From Polaromonas sp. (lineage in GTDB: Bacteria; Pseudomonadota; Gammaproteobacteria; Burkholderiales; Burkholderiaceae_C): a stretch of DNA of 48,176 nt. Of the stretch, positions 26,352 through 35,083 are shown piece after piece. The stretch covers positions 1 through 48,176 of the forward strand of contig NZ_JACDDD010000021.1 in NCBI RefSeq assembly GCF_013817205.1, in the 5' to 3' direction. The stretch's first letter is position 1, and each line of letters opens with the position of its first letter. The position numbers were made by a program, and so were the translations under genes. The notes beneath the pieces are model-generated. The model saw nothing but the letters and a program-made list of their open reading frames with translations, had not been told where the DNA came from and did not search any database.

Positions 26352-26436
26352 TTTCGCGCTTCAAGGACTGGCCCGCACGCATACTGCGGGCCATTGTTTT
26401 GCTGAATTCCCATTTCCTGACTGCACCGGTTCTGCC

Positions 26437-27540
26437 ATGATCAGGATAGCTGTCGATGCCATGGGCGGCGATTTCGGCCCGACGGTCACGCTGCCGGCGT
26501 GCCTGGCCTTTTTGGACAATCATCCCGACGCCGGCATCGTGCTGGTCGGCCAGCCCGATGTGCTCGCCACGCAGGTCTCCTTTCCCCGCATCCAGTCACA
26601 TCCGCGTTGCCAGGTCCTGGCCGCCTCTGAGGTGGTCACCATGGACGACGCCATTGAGGTGGCCCTGCGCCGCAAAAAGGACTCGTCAATGCGCGTGGCC
26701 ATCACGCAGGTCAAGGACGGAGTCGCTCAGGCGGCTGTTTCTGCCGGCAATACCGGCGCCCTGATGGCAATTGCGCGTTATGTGCTCAAGACGCTGGAGG
26801 GCATAGACCGCCCCGCCATCGCCACCCAACTGCCCAATGCTGCTGGTGGCGCCACCACGGTACTTGACCTGGGCGCCAACATCGACTGCACCGAAGATCA
26901 CCTGTTCCAGTTTGCGGTCATGGGCTCGGCGCTGGTGTCTGCCATTGCCGACAACCCCAGTCCGACGGTTGGCTTGCTCAACATCGGTGAGGAAGCCATC
27001 AAAGGCAGCGAAGTCATCAAGAAAGCGGGTGAATTGCTTCGATCTGCGGCTAAAAGTGGCGATTTGAATTTTCACGGCAATGTCGAAGGCAATGACATTT
27101 TCAAGGGTGTTGTGGACATTGTTGTGTGTGATGGCTTTGTCGGAAATGTGGCGCTTAAAACCAGTGAGGGCCTGGCAACGATGATTGGGGGCTTTCTCAA
27201 GGCGGAATTTTCTCGCAACATTTTTACCAAAGCTGCTGCCTTCATGGCTTATCCGGTCCTAAAAGCTCTTAAAAATCGCATGGACTATCGTCTATACAAC
27301 GGCGCGGCATTGTTGGGCCTGCGTGGGCTGGTTTTTAAGAGCCACGGCTCGGCCGATGCCTTTGCTTTTGAGCGGGCCCTGAATCGCGCTTATGATGCAG
27401 CTCGCAACAACTTGCTGGAGAGGGTGCAGGAACGCATCGCCCACGCCGCACCCCTGCTGGCCCGAGCGGCCCAGGGGCCAGGGGATGCAACAAGCGCCGA
27501 GGCGCTTGCCGCACAAGCTGATCCAGCGCCAGCGCATTAA
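26437..27540 (+). CDS. plsX: Phosphate acyltransferase PlsX
   Basis: A 367-residue enzyme that makes acyl-phosphate from acyl-ACP, the first step of phospholipid synthesis by the PlsX/PlsY route. It begins [20 protein letters not shown], the PlsX signature. Later blocks are [20 protein letters not shown] and [19 protein letters not shown]. The length is normal (E. coli 356). The start is 85 bases after rpmF and the stop 4 bases before fabH, so it is part of the rpmF-plsX-fab operon. Confidence 0.96.
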   Translation: MIRIAVDAMGGDFGPTVTLPACLAFLDNHPDAGIVLVGQPDVLATQVSFPRIQSHPRCQVLAASEVVTMDDAIEVALRRKKDSSMRVAITQVKDGVAQAAVSAGNTGALMAIARYVLKTLEGIDRPAIATQLPNAAGGATTVLDLGANIDCTEDHLFQFAVMGSALVSAIADNPSPTVGLLNIGEEAIKGSEVIKKAGELLRSAAKSGDLNFHGNVEGNDIFKGVVDIVVCDGFVGNVALKTSEGLATMIGGFLKAEFSRNIFTKAAAFMAYPVLKALKNRMDYRLYNGAALLGLRGLVFKSHGSADAFAFERALNRAYDAARNNLLERVQERIAHAAPLLARAAQGPGDATSAEALAAQADPAPAH

Positions 27541-27544
27541 ATTC

Positions 27545-28522
27545 ATGAGCCCCTATTCACGTATCACTGGCACTGGCAGCTACCTGCCGCCGCGCCGTTT
27601 GGATAACGCCGAGCTGGCTGTCGAGCTGGCCGCCAAAGGTGTGGAAACCTCGGATGAATGGATTGTGGAGCGCACCGGCATACGGGCCCGCCACTTCGCA
27701 GCGCCCGAGGTCTGCAGCAGCGATCTGGGGCTTGAAGCGGCCAGAAATGCCCTGCAAGCGGCCGGCCTGCAAGCCAGCGACATCGACCTGATCATTGTGG
27801 CCACCTCGACACCGGACATGGTGTTTCCGTCGGCCGCCTGCATCCTGCAGCACAAGCTCGGCATCGCCGGCTGCCCGGCATTCGATGTGCAGGCGGTCTG
27901 CAGCGGTTTTGTGTATGCGCTGACCGTGGCTGATGCCATGATCAAGACCGGCTCCGCCACCAAGGCGCTGGTCATTGGCGCCGAGGTGTTTTCGCGCATT
28001 CTCGATTTTTCGGACCGCACCACCTGCGTGTTGTTCGGTGACGGCGCCGGTGCCGTGGTGCTGGAAGCTTCTGACACCCCGGGCATCCTAGCGACCGACC
28101 TGCATGCCGATGGCAAACACGTCGGCATTCTGTGTGTGCCCGGCACAGTCGCTGGCGGTCAGGTGCTGGGCGACCCGCTGCTCAAGATGGATGGCCAGGC
28201 GGTGTTCAAACTGGCGGTGGGCGTGCTGGAGGCTGCGGCGCGCACCACCCTGGCCAAGGCCGGCCTGCAGGACACCGACATCGACTGGCTGATCCCGCAC
28301 CAGGCCAATATCCGCATCATGCACAGCACCGCCAGGAAGCTGAAGCTGCCGCTGGACAAATTGATCGTCACGGTGGACCAGCACGGCAACACCTCGGCGG
28401 CGTCGATTCCGCTGGCGCTGGACGTTGCAGTGCGCAGCGGCAAGATCAAAAAAGGCGACACCCTGATGCTCGAAGGTGTCGGTGGCGGCTTTACTTGGGG
28501 CGCGGTGCTCCTGAATTTATAG
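27545..28522 (+). CDS. fabH: 3-oxoacyl-ACP synthase III (KAS III)
   Basis: A 325-residue condensing enzyme that starts fatty-acid synthesis from acetyl-CoA and malonyl-ACP. Catalytic Cys119 lies in [13 protein letters not shown], the His in [11 protein letters not shown], and the Asn in [14 protein letters not shown]. The family signature [15 protein letters not shown] is near the N-terminus. Start ATG 27545 lies 4 bases after plsX. The final codons LLNL-stop fall inside a 17-bp palindromic repeat (28507-28523), so the TAG stop is supplied by the repeat. [11 protein letters not shown] is the usual C-terminus, so only the last two residues look repeat-derived. Confidence 0.96.
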   Translation: MSPYSRITGTGSYLPPRRLDNAELAVELAAKGVETSDEWIVERTGIRARHFAAPEVCSSDLGLEAARNALQAAGLQASDIDLIIVATSTPDMVFPSAACILQHKLGIAGCPAFDVQAVCSGFVYALTVADAMIKTGSATKALVIGAEVFSRILDFSDRTTCVLFGDGAGAVVLEASDTPGILATDLHADGKHVGILCVPGTVAGGQVLGDPLLKMDGQAVFKLAVGVLEAAARTTLAKAGLQDTDIDWLIPHQANIRIMHSTARKLKLPLDKLIVTVDQHGNTSAASIPLALDVAVRSGKIKKGDTLMLEGVGGGFTWGAVLLNL

Positions 28523-28561
28523 CTGTAAACGCCCGCCCGGTAAGGGTTGGAGGCCATTTTG
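28507..28561 (-). repeat. Extended palindromic repeat spanning the fabH stop
   Basis: The core GCTCCTGAATTTATAGC (28507-28523) contains the fabH TAG at 28520-28522. The inverted flank follows on the plus strand as ACGCCCGCCCGGTAAGGGTT and then GGAGGCCATTTTGA. The core is identical to the one at 45327-45343. Confidence 0.9.
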
Positions 28562-28572
28562 ATTAGTATTTC

Positions 28573-29523
28573 ATGAAACCTTTTGCTTTTGTCTTTCCCG
28601 GCCAGGGTTCGCAGTCTGTGGGCATGCTGGACGCCTGGGGCGATCACCCGGCAGTGCGTGAGACCCTGAGCGAAGCCTCGGACGCGCTGGGCGAAGATCT
28701 TGGTCAATTGATCAGGGAGGGTCCCAAGGAAGCGCTGGGCCTGACCACCAACACACAGCCGGTGATGCTGGTGGCTGGCGTGGCCGCTTACCGCGCCTGG
28801 ATGGCCGAGACCGGCGCCGCACCAGCGGTGGTGGCTGGCCACTCACTCGGTGAATATTCTGCGCTGGTAGCGTCCGGTGTGCTGAGTCTGGCGCAGGCGG
28901 CGCCGCTGGTGCGCTTTCGGGCGCAGGCCATGCAGGACGCGGTGCCGGTCGGCGTAGGCGCGATGGCCGCCATTCTCGGCATGGAAGCGTCCCGGGTCAT
29001 TGAAGGTTGCGCCGAGGCGCTGCGTGGCTTTGGACCAGGCAGCGCTGAAGTGGTGGAGGCCGTCAATTTCAACGACCCCCTGCAGACCGTGATTGCCGGA
29101 AGCAAGGCTGCGGTCGAAAAAGCCTGCGAGGTGCTCAAGGCCAACGGCGCCAAACGCGCCTTGTCGCTGCCGGTGTCGGCGCCGTTCCACTCCAGCCTGA
29201 TGAAGCCGGCTGCCGACAAGCTTAAGCAAAAACTCGCGGCGACCGTGTTTGCGGCGCCGCTGATCCCGGTGATCAATAACATTGATGTTGCCGTCGAAAC
29301 CGATCCGGACCGCATTCGCGCAGCGCTTTACGCGCAGGCCTTTGGCCCGGTGCGCTGGGTGGAATGTGTGCAGGCGATCAAGGCGCGCGGCATCAGCACC
29401 GTGGTCGAATGCGGGCCCGGCAAGGTGCTTGCCGGCATGGTCAAACGTATTGATGCGGAGATGACGGGCGTGGCCCTGTTCGATCCGGAGAGCCTGAAGC
29501 AGGCGAAGGAGGCACTGGCATGA
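28573..29523 (+). CDS. fabD: Malonyl-CoA:ACP transacylase
   Basis: A 316-residue enzyme that loads malonate onto ACP. It begins with KPFAFVFPGQGSQSVGM. The nucleophile Ser91 lies in VVAGHSLGEYSALVASG, and His206 is in SAPFHSSLMKPA. The length is normal (E. coli 309). It is preceded by the repeat after fabH. Its stop overlaps the fabG ATG by 4 bases (ATGA), indicating coupling of the two genes. Confidence 0.96.
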   Translation: MKPFAFVFPGQGSQSVGMLDAWGDHPAVRETLSEASDALGEDLGQLIREGPKEALGLTTNTQPVMLVAGVAAYRAWMAETGAAPAVVAGHSLGEYSALVASGVLSLAQAAPLVRFRAQAMQDAVPVGVGAMAAILGMEASRVIEGCAEALRGFGPGSAEVVEAVNFNDPLQTVIAGSKAAVEKACEVLKANGAKRALSLPVSAPFHSSLMKPAADKLKQKLAATVFAAPLIPVINNIDVAVETDPDRIRAALYAQAFGPVRWVECVQAIKARGISTVVECGPGKVLAGMVKRIDAEMTGVALFDPESLKQAKEALA

Positions 29524-30266
29524 GCGATGTCAAATTTGAAGGTCAGGTCGCGCTGGTCACTGGCGCCTCGCGTGGCATTGGCGCGGCGATCGCGCTGGAA
29601 CTGGCGCAGCGGGGGCTGAAGGTCACAGGCACGGCCACCACGGACGAAGGCGCGGCAAAGATCAGCCAGGCGCTCGCGGACTTTCCCGGTTGTACTGGCA
29701 AAAACCTCAATGTGAATGACGCGGCGGCCGCCGAAGCGCTGATCGATGCGATCGTGAAAGAGCATGGCGGCCTGCAGGTGTTGGTCAACAACGCCGGCAT
29801 CACGCGCGACATGCTGGCCATGCGCCTGAAGGACGATGACTGGGATGCGGTGCTCGACACCAACCTCAAGGCGGTGTTCCGCATGAGCCGCGCCGTGATG
29901 CGCACCATGATGAAGCAGCGGTACGGCCGCATCGTCAGCATCACCTCTGTGGTCGGCGCGTCCGGCAATGCCGGTCAGGCCAATTACGCAGCGGCCAAGG
30001 CTGGCGTGGCTGGCATGACACGCGCGCTGGCGCGCGAACTCGGCAGCCGCAACATCACCGTCAACTGTGTGGCGCCCGGATTTATTGAAACCGACATGAC
30101 GGCTGGTCTGCCCGAAGAGCAGCAAAAAGCCCTGCTGGGACAGATTCCGCTGGGCCACTTGGGCAAGCCCCAGGATATTGCGCATGCGGTGGCGTTTGTC
30201 GCCTGCCCGCAGGCCGGCTACATCACCGGGCAGGAAATCCACGTCAACGGCGGTATGTATATGTGA
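29520..30266 (+). CDS. fabG: 3-oxoacyl-ACP reductase
   Basis: A 248-residue short-chain dehydrogenase that reduces 3-ketoacyl-ACP with NADPH. The cofactor motif is TGASRGIGAAIALELAQRG, the structural motif is NNAGITRD, and the catalytic set has Tyr156 and Lys160 in QANYAAAKAG with the Ser in ITSVVGASG. The C-terminus (TGQEIHVNGGMYM) is the standard FabG end. The gene overlaps fabD by 4 bases and is followed by a 182-base gap that holds the acpP promoter. Confidence 0.96.
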   Translation: MSDVKFEGQVALVTGASRGIGAAIALELAQRGLKVTGTATTDEGAAKISQALADFPGCTGKNLNVNDAAAAEALIDAIVKEHGGLQVLVNNAGITRDMLAMRLKDDDWDAVLDTNLKAVFRMSRAVMRTMMKQRYGRIVSITSVVGASGNAGQANYAAAKAGVAGMTRALARELGSRNITVNCVAPGFIETDMTAGLPEEQQKALLGQIPLGHLGKPQDIAHAVAFVACPQAGYITGQEIHVNGGMYM

Positions 30267-30328
30267 GGACTCGTCCGGCAGTTGCCGGCAGGCCCGGGGG
30301 ATCACCAGGATCATGAATAATCGGGTGA

Positions 30329-30688
<360 letters not shown>

Positions 30689-30712
30689 AGGCTCCGGTCT
30701 TTTCTCATCCCG

Positions 30713-30740
30713 CCGGGAAAGCCGCGTCCGGCTTTCCCGG
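30713..30740 (+). other. 12-bp perfect hairpin between acpP and fabF
   Basis: CCGGGAAAGCCG, loop CGTC, CGGCTTTCCCGG. It has no T run after it, so it is unlikely to terminate fully. It may protect the 3' end of an acpP-only mRNA or be a processing site that sets ACP above FabF. Confidence 0.65.
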
Positions 30741-30760
30741 GACTTCTACAGGATTTGTGC

Positions 30761-32005
30761 ATGAGCCGTCGTCGCGTTGTTGTGACAGGTCTGGGGTGTG
30801 TCAGCCCAGTGGGTAACACCGTGGCCGACTCGTGGGCCAACCTGCTGGCGGGCCAGTCGGGCATTGACCTGATCACCCAATTTGATGCAAGCAGTTATGC
30901 CTGCAAATTTGCCGGTGAGGTCAAAGGCTTCAATATCACGGATTACATCCCTGAAAAAGAAGCGCGGCACATGGACCGCTTCATCCATCTGGGCCTGGCG
31001 GCTGCCTGCCAGGCGGTGGTCGACAGCGGCTTGCCGACGGGCGACGCGCTTGGCGACGAGTTGGCAACGCGCATCGGCTGCAACATCGGTTCGGGCATAG
31101 GCGGTTTGCCCATGATCGAGCAGACGCACACCGAACTGACCAACCGCGGTCCGCGCCGTATTTCACCTTTTTTCGTGCCGGCTTCGATCATCAACATGAT
31201 CTCCGGCCATGTCTCGATCAAGTACGGGTTCAAGGGTCCGAATATTGCCGTTGTGACCGCCTGCACCACCGGCCTGCATGCCATTGGCCTGTCGGCGCGC
31301 ATGATCGAATATGGTGATTGCGATGTCATGATTGCCGGCGGCGCCGAAGCCACGGTGTCGCCTCTCGGGGTGGGCGGGTTCACCGCTGCCCGGGCCATGT
31401 CAACCCGCAACGATGATCCCAAGACGGCTTCGCGTCCCTGGGACAAAGACCGTGACGGCTTCGTGTTGGGGGAGGGCGCGGGCGTGCTTGTGCTCGAGGA
31501 ATACGAACATGCCAAGGCGCGAGGTGCGAAGATTTATGCGGAACTGTCGGGCTTCGGCATGAGCGGGGATGCCTATCACATCACCTCGCCCGATGTCGAC
31601 GGCCCGCGGCGCTCCATGAATATGGCGCTTGCAAGTGCCGGCGTCAACGCTGACGCCGTGCAGTATGTCAACGCCCATGGCACCTCCACACCGCTGGGAG
31701 ACCTGAATGAGACCAACGCCATCAAGCTGGCGTTTGGTGAACATGCGAAGAAGCTGGTGGTCAGCTCAACCAAGTCCATGACCGGCCACCTGCTGGGTGG
31801 CGCTGGCGGCATCGAGTCAGTGTTCACCGTGCTGGCGCTGCATCATCAGAAAATCCCGCCAACCATCAACATCTTCAATCAGGACCCCGAGTGCGACCTG
31901 GACTACTGTGCCAACACGGCGCGTGATGCCAGCATTGAGGTGGCCGTCAAAAATAATTTTGGTTTCGGCGGCACCAATGGCACGCTGGTGTTCAAGCGGG
32001 TTTGA
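30761..32005 (+). CDS. fabF: 3-oxoacyl-ACP synthase II (KAS II)
   Basis: A 414-residue elongating condensing enzyme. Catalytic Cys168 lies in [13 protein letters not shown], the two histidines are in [12 protein letters not shown] and [15 protein letters not shown], and the glycine-rich end is [16 protein letters not shown]. FabF also helps set unsaturated chain length with temperature in E. coli. The ATG at 30761 is chosen over a TTG at 30755. It is the last gene of the fab cluster, 54 bases before the YgfX-like gene. Confidence 0.97.
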   Translation: MSRRRVVVTGLGCVSPVGNTVADSWANLLAGQSGIDLITQFDASSYACKFAGEVKGFNITDYIPEKEARHMDRFIHLGLAAACQAVVDSGLPTGDALGDELATRIGCNIGSGIGGLPMIEQTHTELTNRGPRRISPFFVPASIINMISGHVSIKYGFKGPNIAVVTACTTGLHAIGLSARMIEYGDCDVMIAGGAEATVSPLGVGGFTAARAMSTRNDDPKTASRPWDKDRDGFVLGEGAGVLVLEEYEHAKARGAKIYAELSGFGMSGDAYHITSPDVDGPRRSMNMALASAGVNADAVQYVNAHGTSTPLGDLNETNAIKLAFGEHAKKLVVSSTKSMTGHLLGGAGGIESVFTVLALHHQKIPPTINIFNQDPECDLDYCANTARDASIEVAVKNNFGFGGTNGTLVFKRV

Positions 32006-32059
32006 AAACCCTTTTTTTCACCCCTTCAGCATTCAGCGCCATCACTTCGCGCCCCCTCC

Positions 32060-32578
32060 ATGCATAACGCCCCGCCGGTTGTCTATCCGCTGGGGCGTTC
32101 GCATTTTCAGGGACTTGTCCTGGCGGTCCTTTGGCTGGTCGGGGTGGGGGTGACGGCCGGCTGGTGGCTGGCCGCCCCCGGTTTCGACTGGCGCATCGGT
32201 ACGGCGGCGACCGCGGCGGTGTTTGCCGGCATGGCGGCCTGGCTGGGCTGGCGAAGCGCGCCGGTGGGGCAGTTGCACTGGGACGGTCAGGTCTGGCGCT
32301 GGGAAAGCCCCGGCTATCAGGCCGGTACCCCGGTGCTGGCCCTGGCGGTGGCGCTTGATCTGCAGCGTATCCTGCTGATCCGGCTCGATAACCATGACCA
32401 TGCCAGCATGTGGCTGTGGGCCCATCGATCGGCCTTCCCCGAACGCTGGCTGGATTTGCGGCGTGCTGTATATTCGCGGCGCAGGGCACGGCCTGCCGGC
32501 GTGTCACCCGAGATGTCCATCCCCGTTGTCGCAGCGGATTTTCCTGCTGAAATCGATCCGCCACGTCCTTATTCATGA
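32060..32578 (+). CDS. YgfX-like (DUF1434) small membrane protein
   Basis: A 172-residue protein with two adjacent membrane segments (about residues 16-38 and 47-64). A soluble part follows, with LHWDGQVWRWESPGYQAG and MWLWAHRSAFPERWLDLRRA. These blocks resemble E. coli YgfX/CptA (LRWQGQEW and HLWLAADSMDEAEWRDLRR), recalled from memory rather than searched. YgfX is an inner-membrane protein paired with SdhE in E. coli. The C-terminal 35 residues are a less conserved extension. The stop overlaps the rpoE ATG by 4 bases, so this gene is translationally coupled to the sigma factor. Moderate confidence in the family. Confidence 0.6.
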   Translation: MHNAPPVVYPLGRSHFQGLVLAVLWLVGVGVTAGWWLAAPGFDWRIGTAATAAVFAGMAAWLGWRSAPVGQLHWDGQVWRWESPGYQAGTPVLALAVALDLQRILLIRLDNHDHASMWLWAHRSAFPERWLDLRRAVYSRRRARPAGVSPEMSIPVVAADFPAEIDPPRPYS

Positions 32579-33210
32579 GCGCCGACATCCCTCCCTCAGC
32601 ACCAGTGACCGCCAGCGACAGCGATGCCATGCTGGTCGAGCGCACGGTGGCGGGCGACCAGAAGGCGTTTGAACTGCTGGTCATCAAATACCAGCGCCGC
32701 ATCCAGCGCCTGATCGGCCGCATGGTGCGCGACGTGGACCTGGTGGAAGACATCGCCCAGGAAACCTTTATCCGCGCCTACCGCGCGCTGGCCCAGTTCC
32801 GGGGCGAGGCGCAGTTCTATACCTGGCTGTACCGGATTGCCGTCAACACTGCCAAAAAGGCCTTGATGGACCTCAAGCGCAATCCGACGGTCTCGGAAAA
32901 TTCGTTCAAATCCGGCGATGACGATGAAACTTCCCCGCTGGAAAACGAACTAACCAGTTCGGAAACCCCGGATGCCGTGCTGGCCAGCAAGGAAATCGCC
33001 CAGATGGTCAATGCGGCCATGGATGCCTTGCCTGAGGAACTGCGTCAGGCCATCAGCTTGCGGGAAATTGAAGGCCTGAGTTATGAAGAGATCGCAGAAG
33101 TGATGAACTGCCCAATAGGCACTGTGCGATCACGGATTTTCAGGGCCAGGGAAGCGATCTCCGCAAAGATCAAACCCCTGCTTGAAAACCAGTCCGGCAA
33201 GCGCTGGTAG
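32575..33210 (+). CDS. rpoE: RNA polymerase sigma-E factor
   Basis: A 211-residue extracytoplasmic-function sigma factor for envelope stress. Region 2 has DVDLVEDIAQETFIRAYRAL and FYTWLYRIAVNTAKKAL. Region 4 has LPEELRQAISLREIEGLSYE and AEVMNCPIGTVRSRIFRARE. An acidic linker (about residues 100-135) joins them. The length is slightly above E. coli RpoE (191). It is coupled to the upstream gene by ATGA and heads rpoE-rseA-rseB-mucD, so the anti-sigma and sensor proteins are made with it. Confidence 0.95.
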   Translation: MSADIPPSAPVTASDSDAMLVERTVAGDQKAFELLVIKYQRRIQRLIGRMVRDVDLVEDIAQETFIRAYRALAQFRGEAQFYTWLYRIAVNTAKKALMDLKRNPTVSENSFKSGDDDETSPLENELTSSETPDAVLASKEIAQMVNAAMDALPEELRQAISLREIEGLSYEEIAEVMNCPIGTVRSRIFRAREAISAKIKPLLENQSGKRW

Positions 33211-33268
33211 ACGGCGCTGAGGACCCAGAGCAAACAGCAGATGATTGACCTGCACACGCAAGCTGCCC

Positions 33269-33928
33269 ATGAACACCATGACACCGACACCAACACCGCA
33301 AAACCTTGAACTGATTTCTGCCCTCGCTGACGGCCAGGTGGCCAGCGACGAGTTTGCTGCTGTGCTCGCGATCTGCGAGGCCGATGAGCAGGCACTGGCG
33401 AGCTGGAATGCCTACCACCTGATTGGTGATGTACTTCGCTCGCCTGGCCTGGCGCCGCCGGTGGCGGAGGCAGCCTTTCTGAGCCGTCTTCGCACGAAAC
33501 TGGCGCAGGAGCCGGCCATGGATGCGCGCCCGGCCGTGAGCGCTGTCTCCGCCGTCCTGCCTGCAAAACCCGCAGGATTGTCAGATACCCGTCGCGAGGC
33601 GTCCAACGACAGCAGTTTTCGCTGGAAGCTGGTAGCTGGTTTCGTGTCGGTGGCAGCAGTGGTGGCCGTGGCCTGGAACGTCGGCTCCGGTCTGCTGGCG
33701 CCGTCCGCTGCGCCTCAACTGGCACGGTCCGCTGTGCCCGAGCCGGCCCGTCCGGAAGCGCAGCAGCAGGTGCTGGTGCTGTCAGCGCAGGGCCCGGTGG
33801 TGCGTGACGCGCGGCTCCAGGAGCTGCTTGCGGAACACAAGCAGTTTGGCGGCACCTCGGCCCTGCAGATGCCCTCGGGTTTTCTGCGCAATGCAACGTT
33901 CGAACCCCTGCCGGGCGCGCGGCGCTAG
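33269..33928 (+). CDS. rseA: Anti-sigma-E factor RseA/MucA-like
   Basis: A 219-residue single-pass inner-membrane protein that holds sigma-E inactive until cleaved by periplasmic and membrane proteases. The N-terminal cytoplasmic domain reads ELISALADGQVASDEFAAVL and ASWNAYHLIGDVLRSP, the RseA_N pattern. One membrane segment is near residues 112-134 (LVAGFVSVAAVVAVAWNVG). The periplasmic tail is Pro/Ala/Gln-rich and ends in a short conserved QELLAEHKQFGG block. ATG 33269 is preferred over the upstream ATG at 33245. Identity is supported by gene order. Confidence 0.9.
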   Translation: MNTMTPTPTPQNLELISALADGQVASDEFAAVLAICEADEQALASWNAYHLIGDVLRSPGLAPPVAEAAFLSRLRTKLAQEPAMDARPAVSAVSAVLPAKPAGLSDTRREASNDSSFRWKLVAGFVSVAAVVAVAWNVGSGLLAPSAAPQLARSAVPEPARPEAQQQVLVLSAQGPVVRDARLQELLAEHKQFGGTSALQMPSGFLRNATFEPLPGARR

Positions 33929-33970
33929 GCGCTTGCGCTGCGCAACATCCCTCACCGATAGCTTTTAGCC

Positions 33971-34981
33971 ATGAATTTCAAGCTTTTTCGCCTGCTGACC
34001 CTTGTCGGTTGTGCGCTGTCCGCTACAAATTACGTAGCAGCCCAGGCGCCAGCACCGGTGGCCCCGGCACAGGCTGCAGAGTCGAAAAACATCAACGAGT
34101 GGTTGATGCGCATGCATGAGGCTTCGAGGAACCGTTCTTATATCGGCACCTTCGTGGTTTCCTCAGGCGGTGTGATGTCCAGCGCCAAGATCTGGCATGT
34201 GTGCGATGGCAAGCAGCAGATCGAGCGTGTTGATACCCTGACGGGACCACGGCGCTCGACCTTCCGCCATAACGACCAGGTGGTGACCTTCCTGCCCGAG
34301 CAAAACCTGGTGCGCACTGAAAAGCGCGAGTCACTCGGCCTGTTTCCGGCGCTGCTGCAGTCCACCAGCAGCCACATCGGCGATTTCTACCAGGCCACGC
34401 AGGAGGGCCGTGAGCGGGTGGCTGGTGTCGATGCCGACGTGATCGCACTCATGCCCAAAGACGGCATGCGTTTCGGCTACCGCGTCTGGGCCGAGCAGAA
34501 GAAGGGGCTGGTCGTCAAGTTGCAGACCCTGGACGCCGATGGCAAGGTGCTGGAGCAGGCGGCTTTCTCGGAGCTTCAAATCGATGCGCCCGTCAAGATT
34601 GAAAAGCTCGCGCAGATGATGAACAAGGTCGACGGCTACCGGGTCGAAAAATCAGGTCTGGTCAAGACCACCGCCAGCGCGGAAGGCTGGGCCCTCAAAA
34701 GGCCGGTGCCGGGCTTTCAGCCCATGAGTTGCCACAAGCGCCCGCGTGCGACGCCGGCTGGCGACGAGCCGATGCAGTGGGTGTTTTCGGACGGGCTCGC
34801 GTCGGTCTCGATTTTTGTGGAGTCGTTTGATGCCCAGCGCCATGGCAAGGAATCCCGGATGACCATGGGTGCGACCCAATCCCTGACCCGGCGTGTCGAT
34901 GCCTGGTGGCTGACGGTGATTGGTGAGGTCCCCATGGCCACGCTGGGCCTGTTCGCAGATGGTCTTGAACGCAGGAAATAA
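33971..34981 (+). CDS. rseB: Sigma-E regulatory protein RseB/MucB
   Basis: A 336-residue periplasmic protein that shields RseA from cleavage and senses lipid or LPS stress. It has a signal peptide (about 24 residues) ending near VAAQA. The N-terminal LolA-like domain has NINEWLMRMHEASRNRSYIG and TFVVSSGGVMSSAKIWHVCD. A C-terminal domain starts near residue 230 (GWALKRPVPGFQPMSCHK). Length and order are as in the family (E. coli 318). A copy of the 17-bp palindromic repeat (34022-34038) encodes the end of the signal peptide, reading SATNYVAA. Confidence 0.92.
   Translation: MNFKLFRLLTLVGCALSATNYVAAQAPAPVAPAQAAESKNINEWLMRMHEASRNRSYIGTFVVSSGGVMSSAKIWHVCDGKQQIERVDTLTGPRRSTFRHNDQVVTFLPEQNLVRTEKRESLGLFPALLQSTSSHIGDFYQATQEGRERVAGVDADVIALMPKDGMRFGYRVWAEQKKGLVVKLQTLDADGKVLEQAAFSELQIDAPVKIEKLAQMMNKVDGYRVEKSGLVKTTASAEGWALKRPVPGFQPMSCHKRPRATPAGDEPMQWVFSDGLASVSIFVESFDAQRHGKESRMTMGATQSLTRRVDAWWLTVIGEVPMATLGLFADGLERRK
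34022..34038 (+). repeat. 17-bp palindromic repeat inside the rseB signal peptide
   Basis: GCTACAAATTACGTAGC is in frame, and the preceding CCCTTGTCGGTTGTGCGCTG resembles the conserved flank. The host codons form the end of the signal peptide. Confidence 0.65.
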
Positions 34982-35083
34982 CGTCTTATGTCCCGGGGAG
35001 TGGCAGGCGCTTTGGTGTGCTGCCGTTGCGGCTTGTTGAAGTGGAACCCTGCTTTACGCCCATTCTTTTTTTAAAGGCTGATG

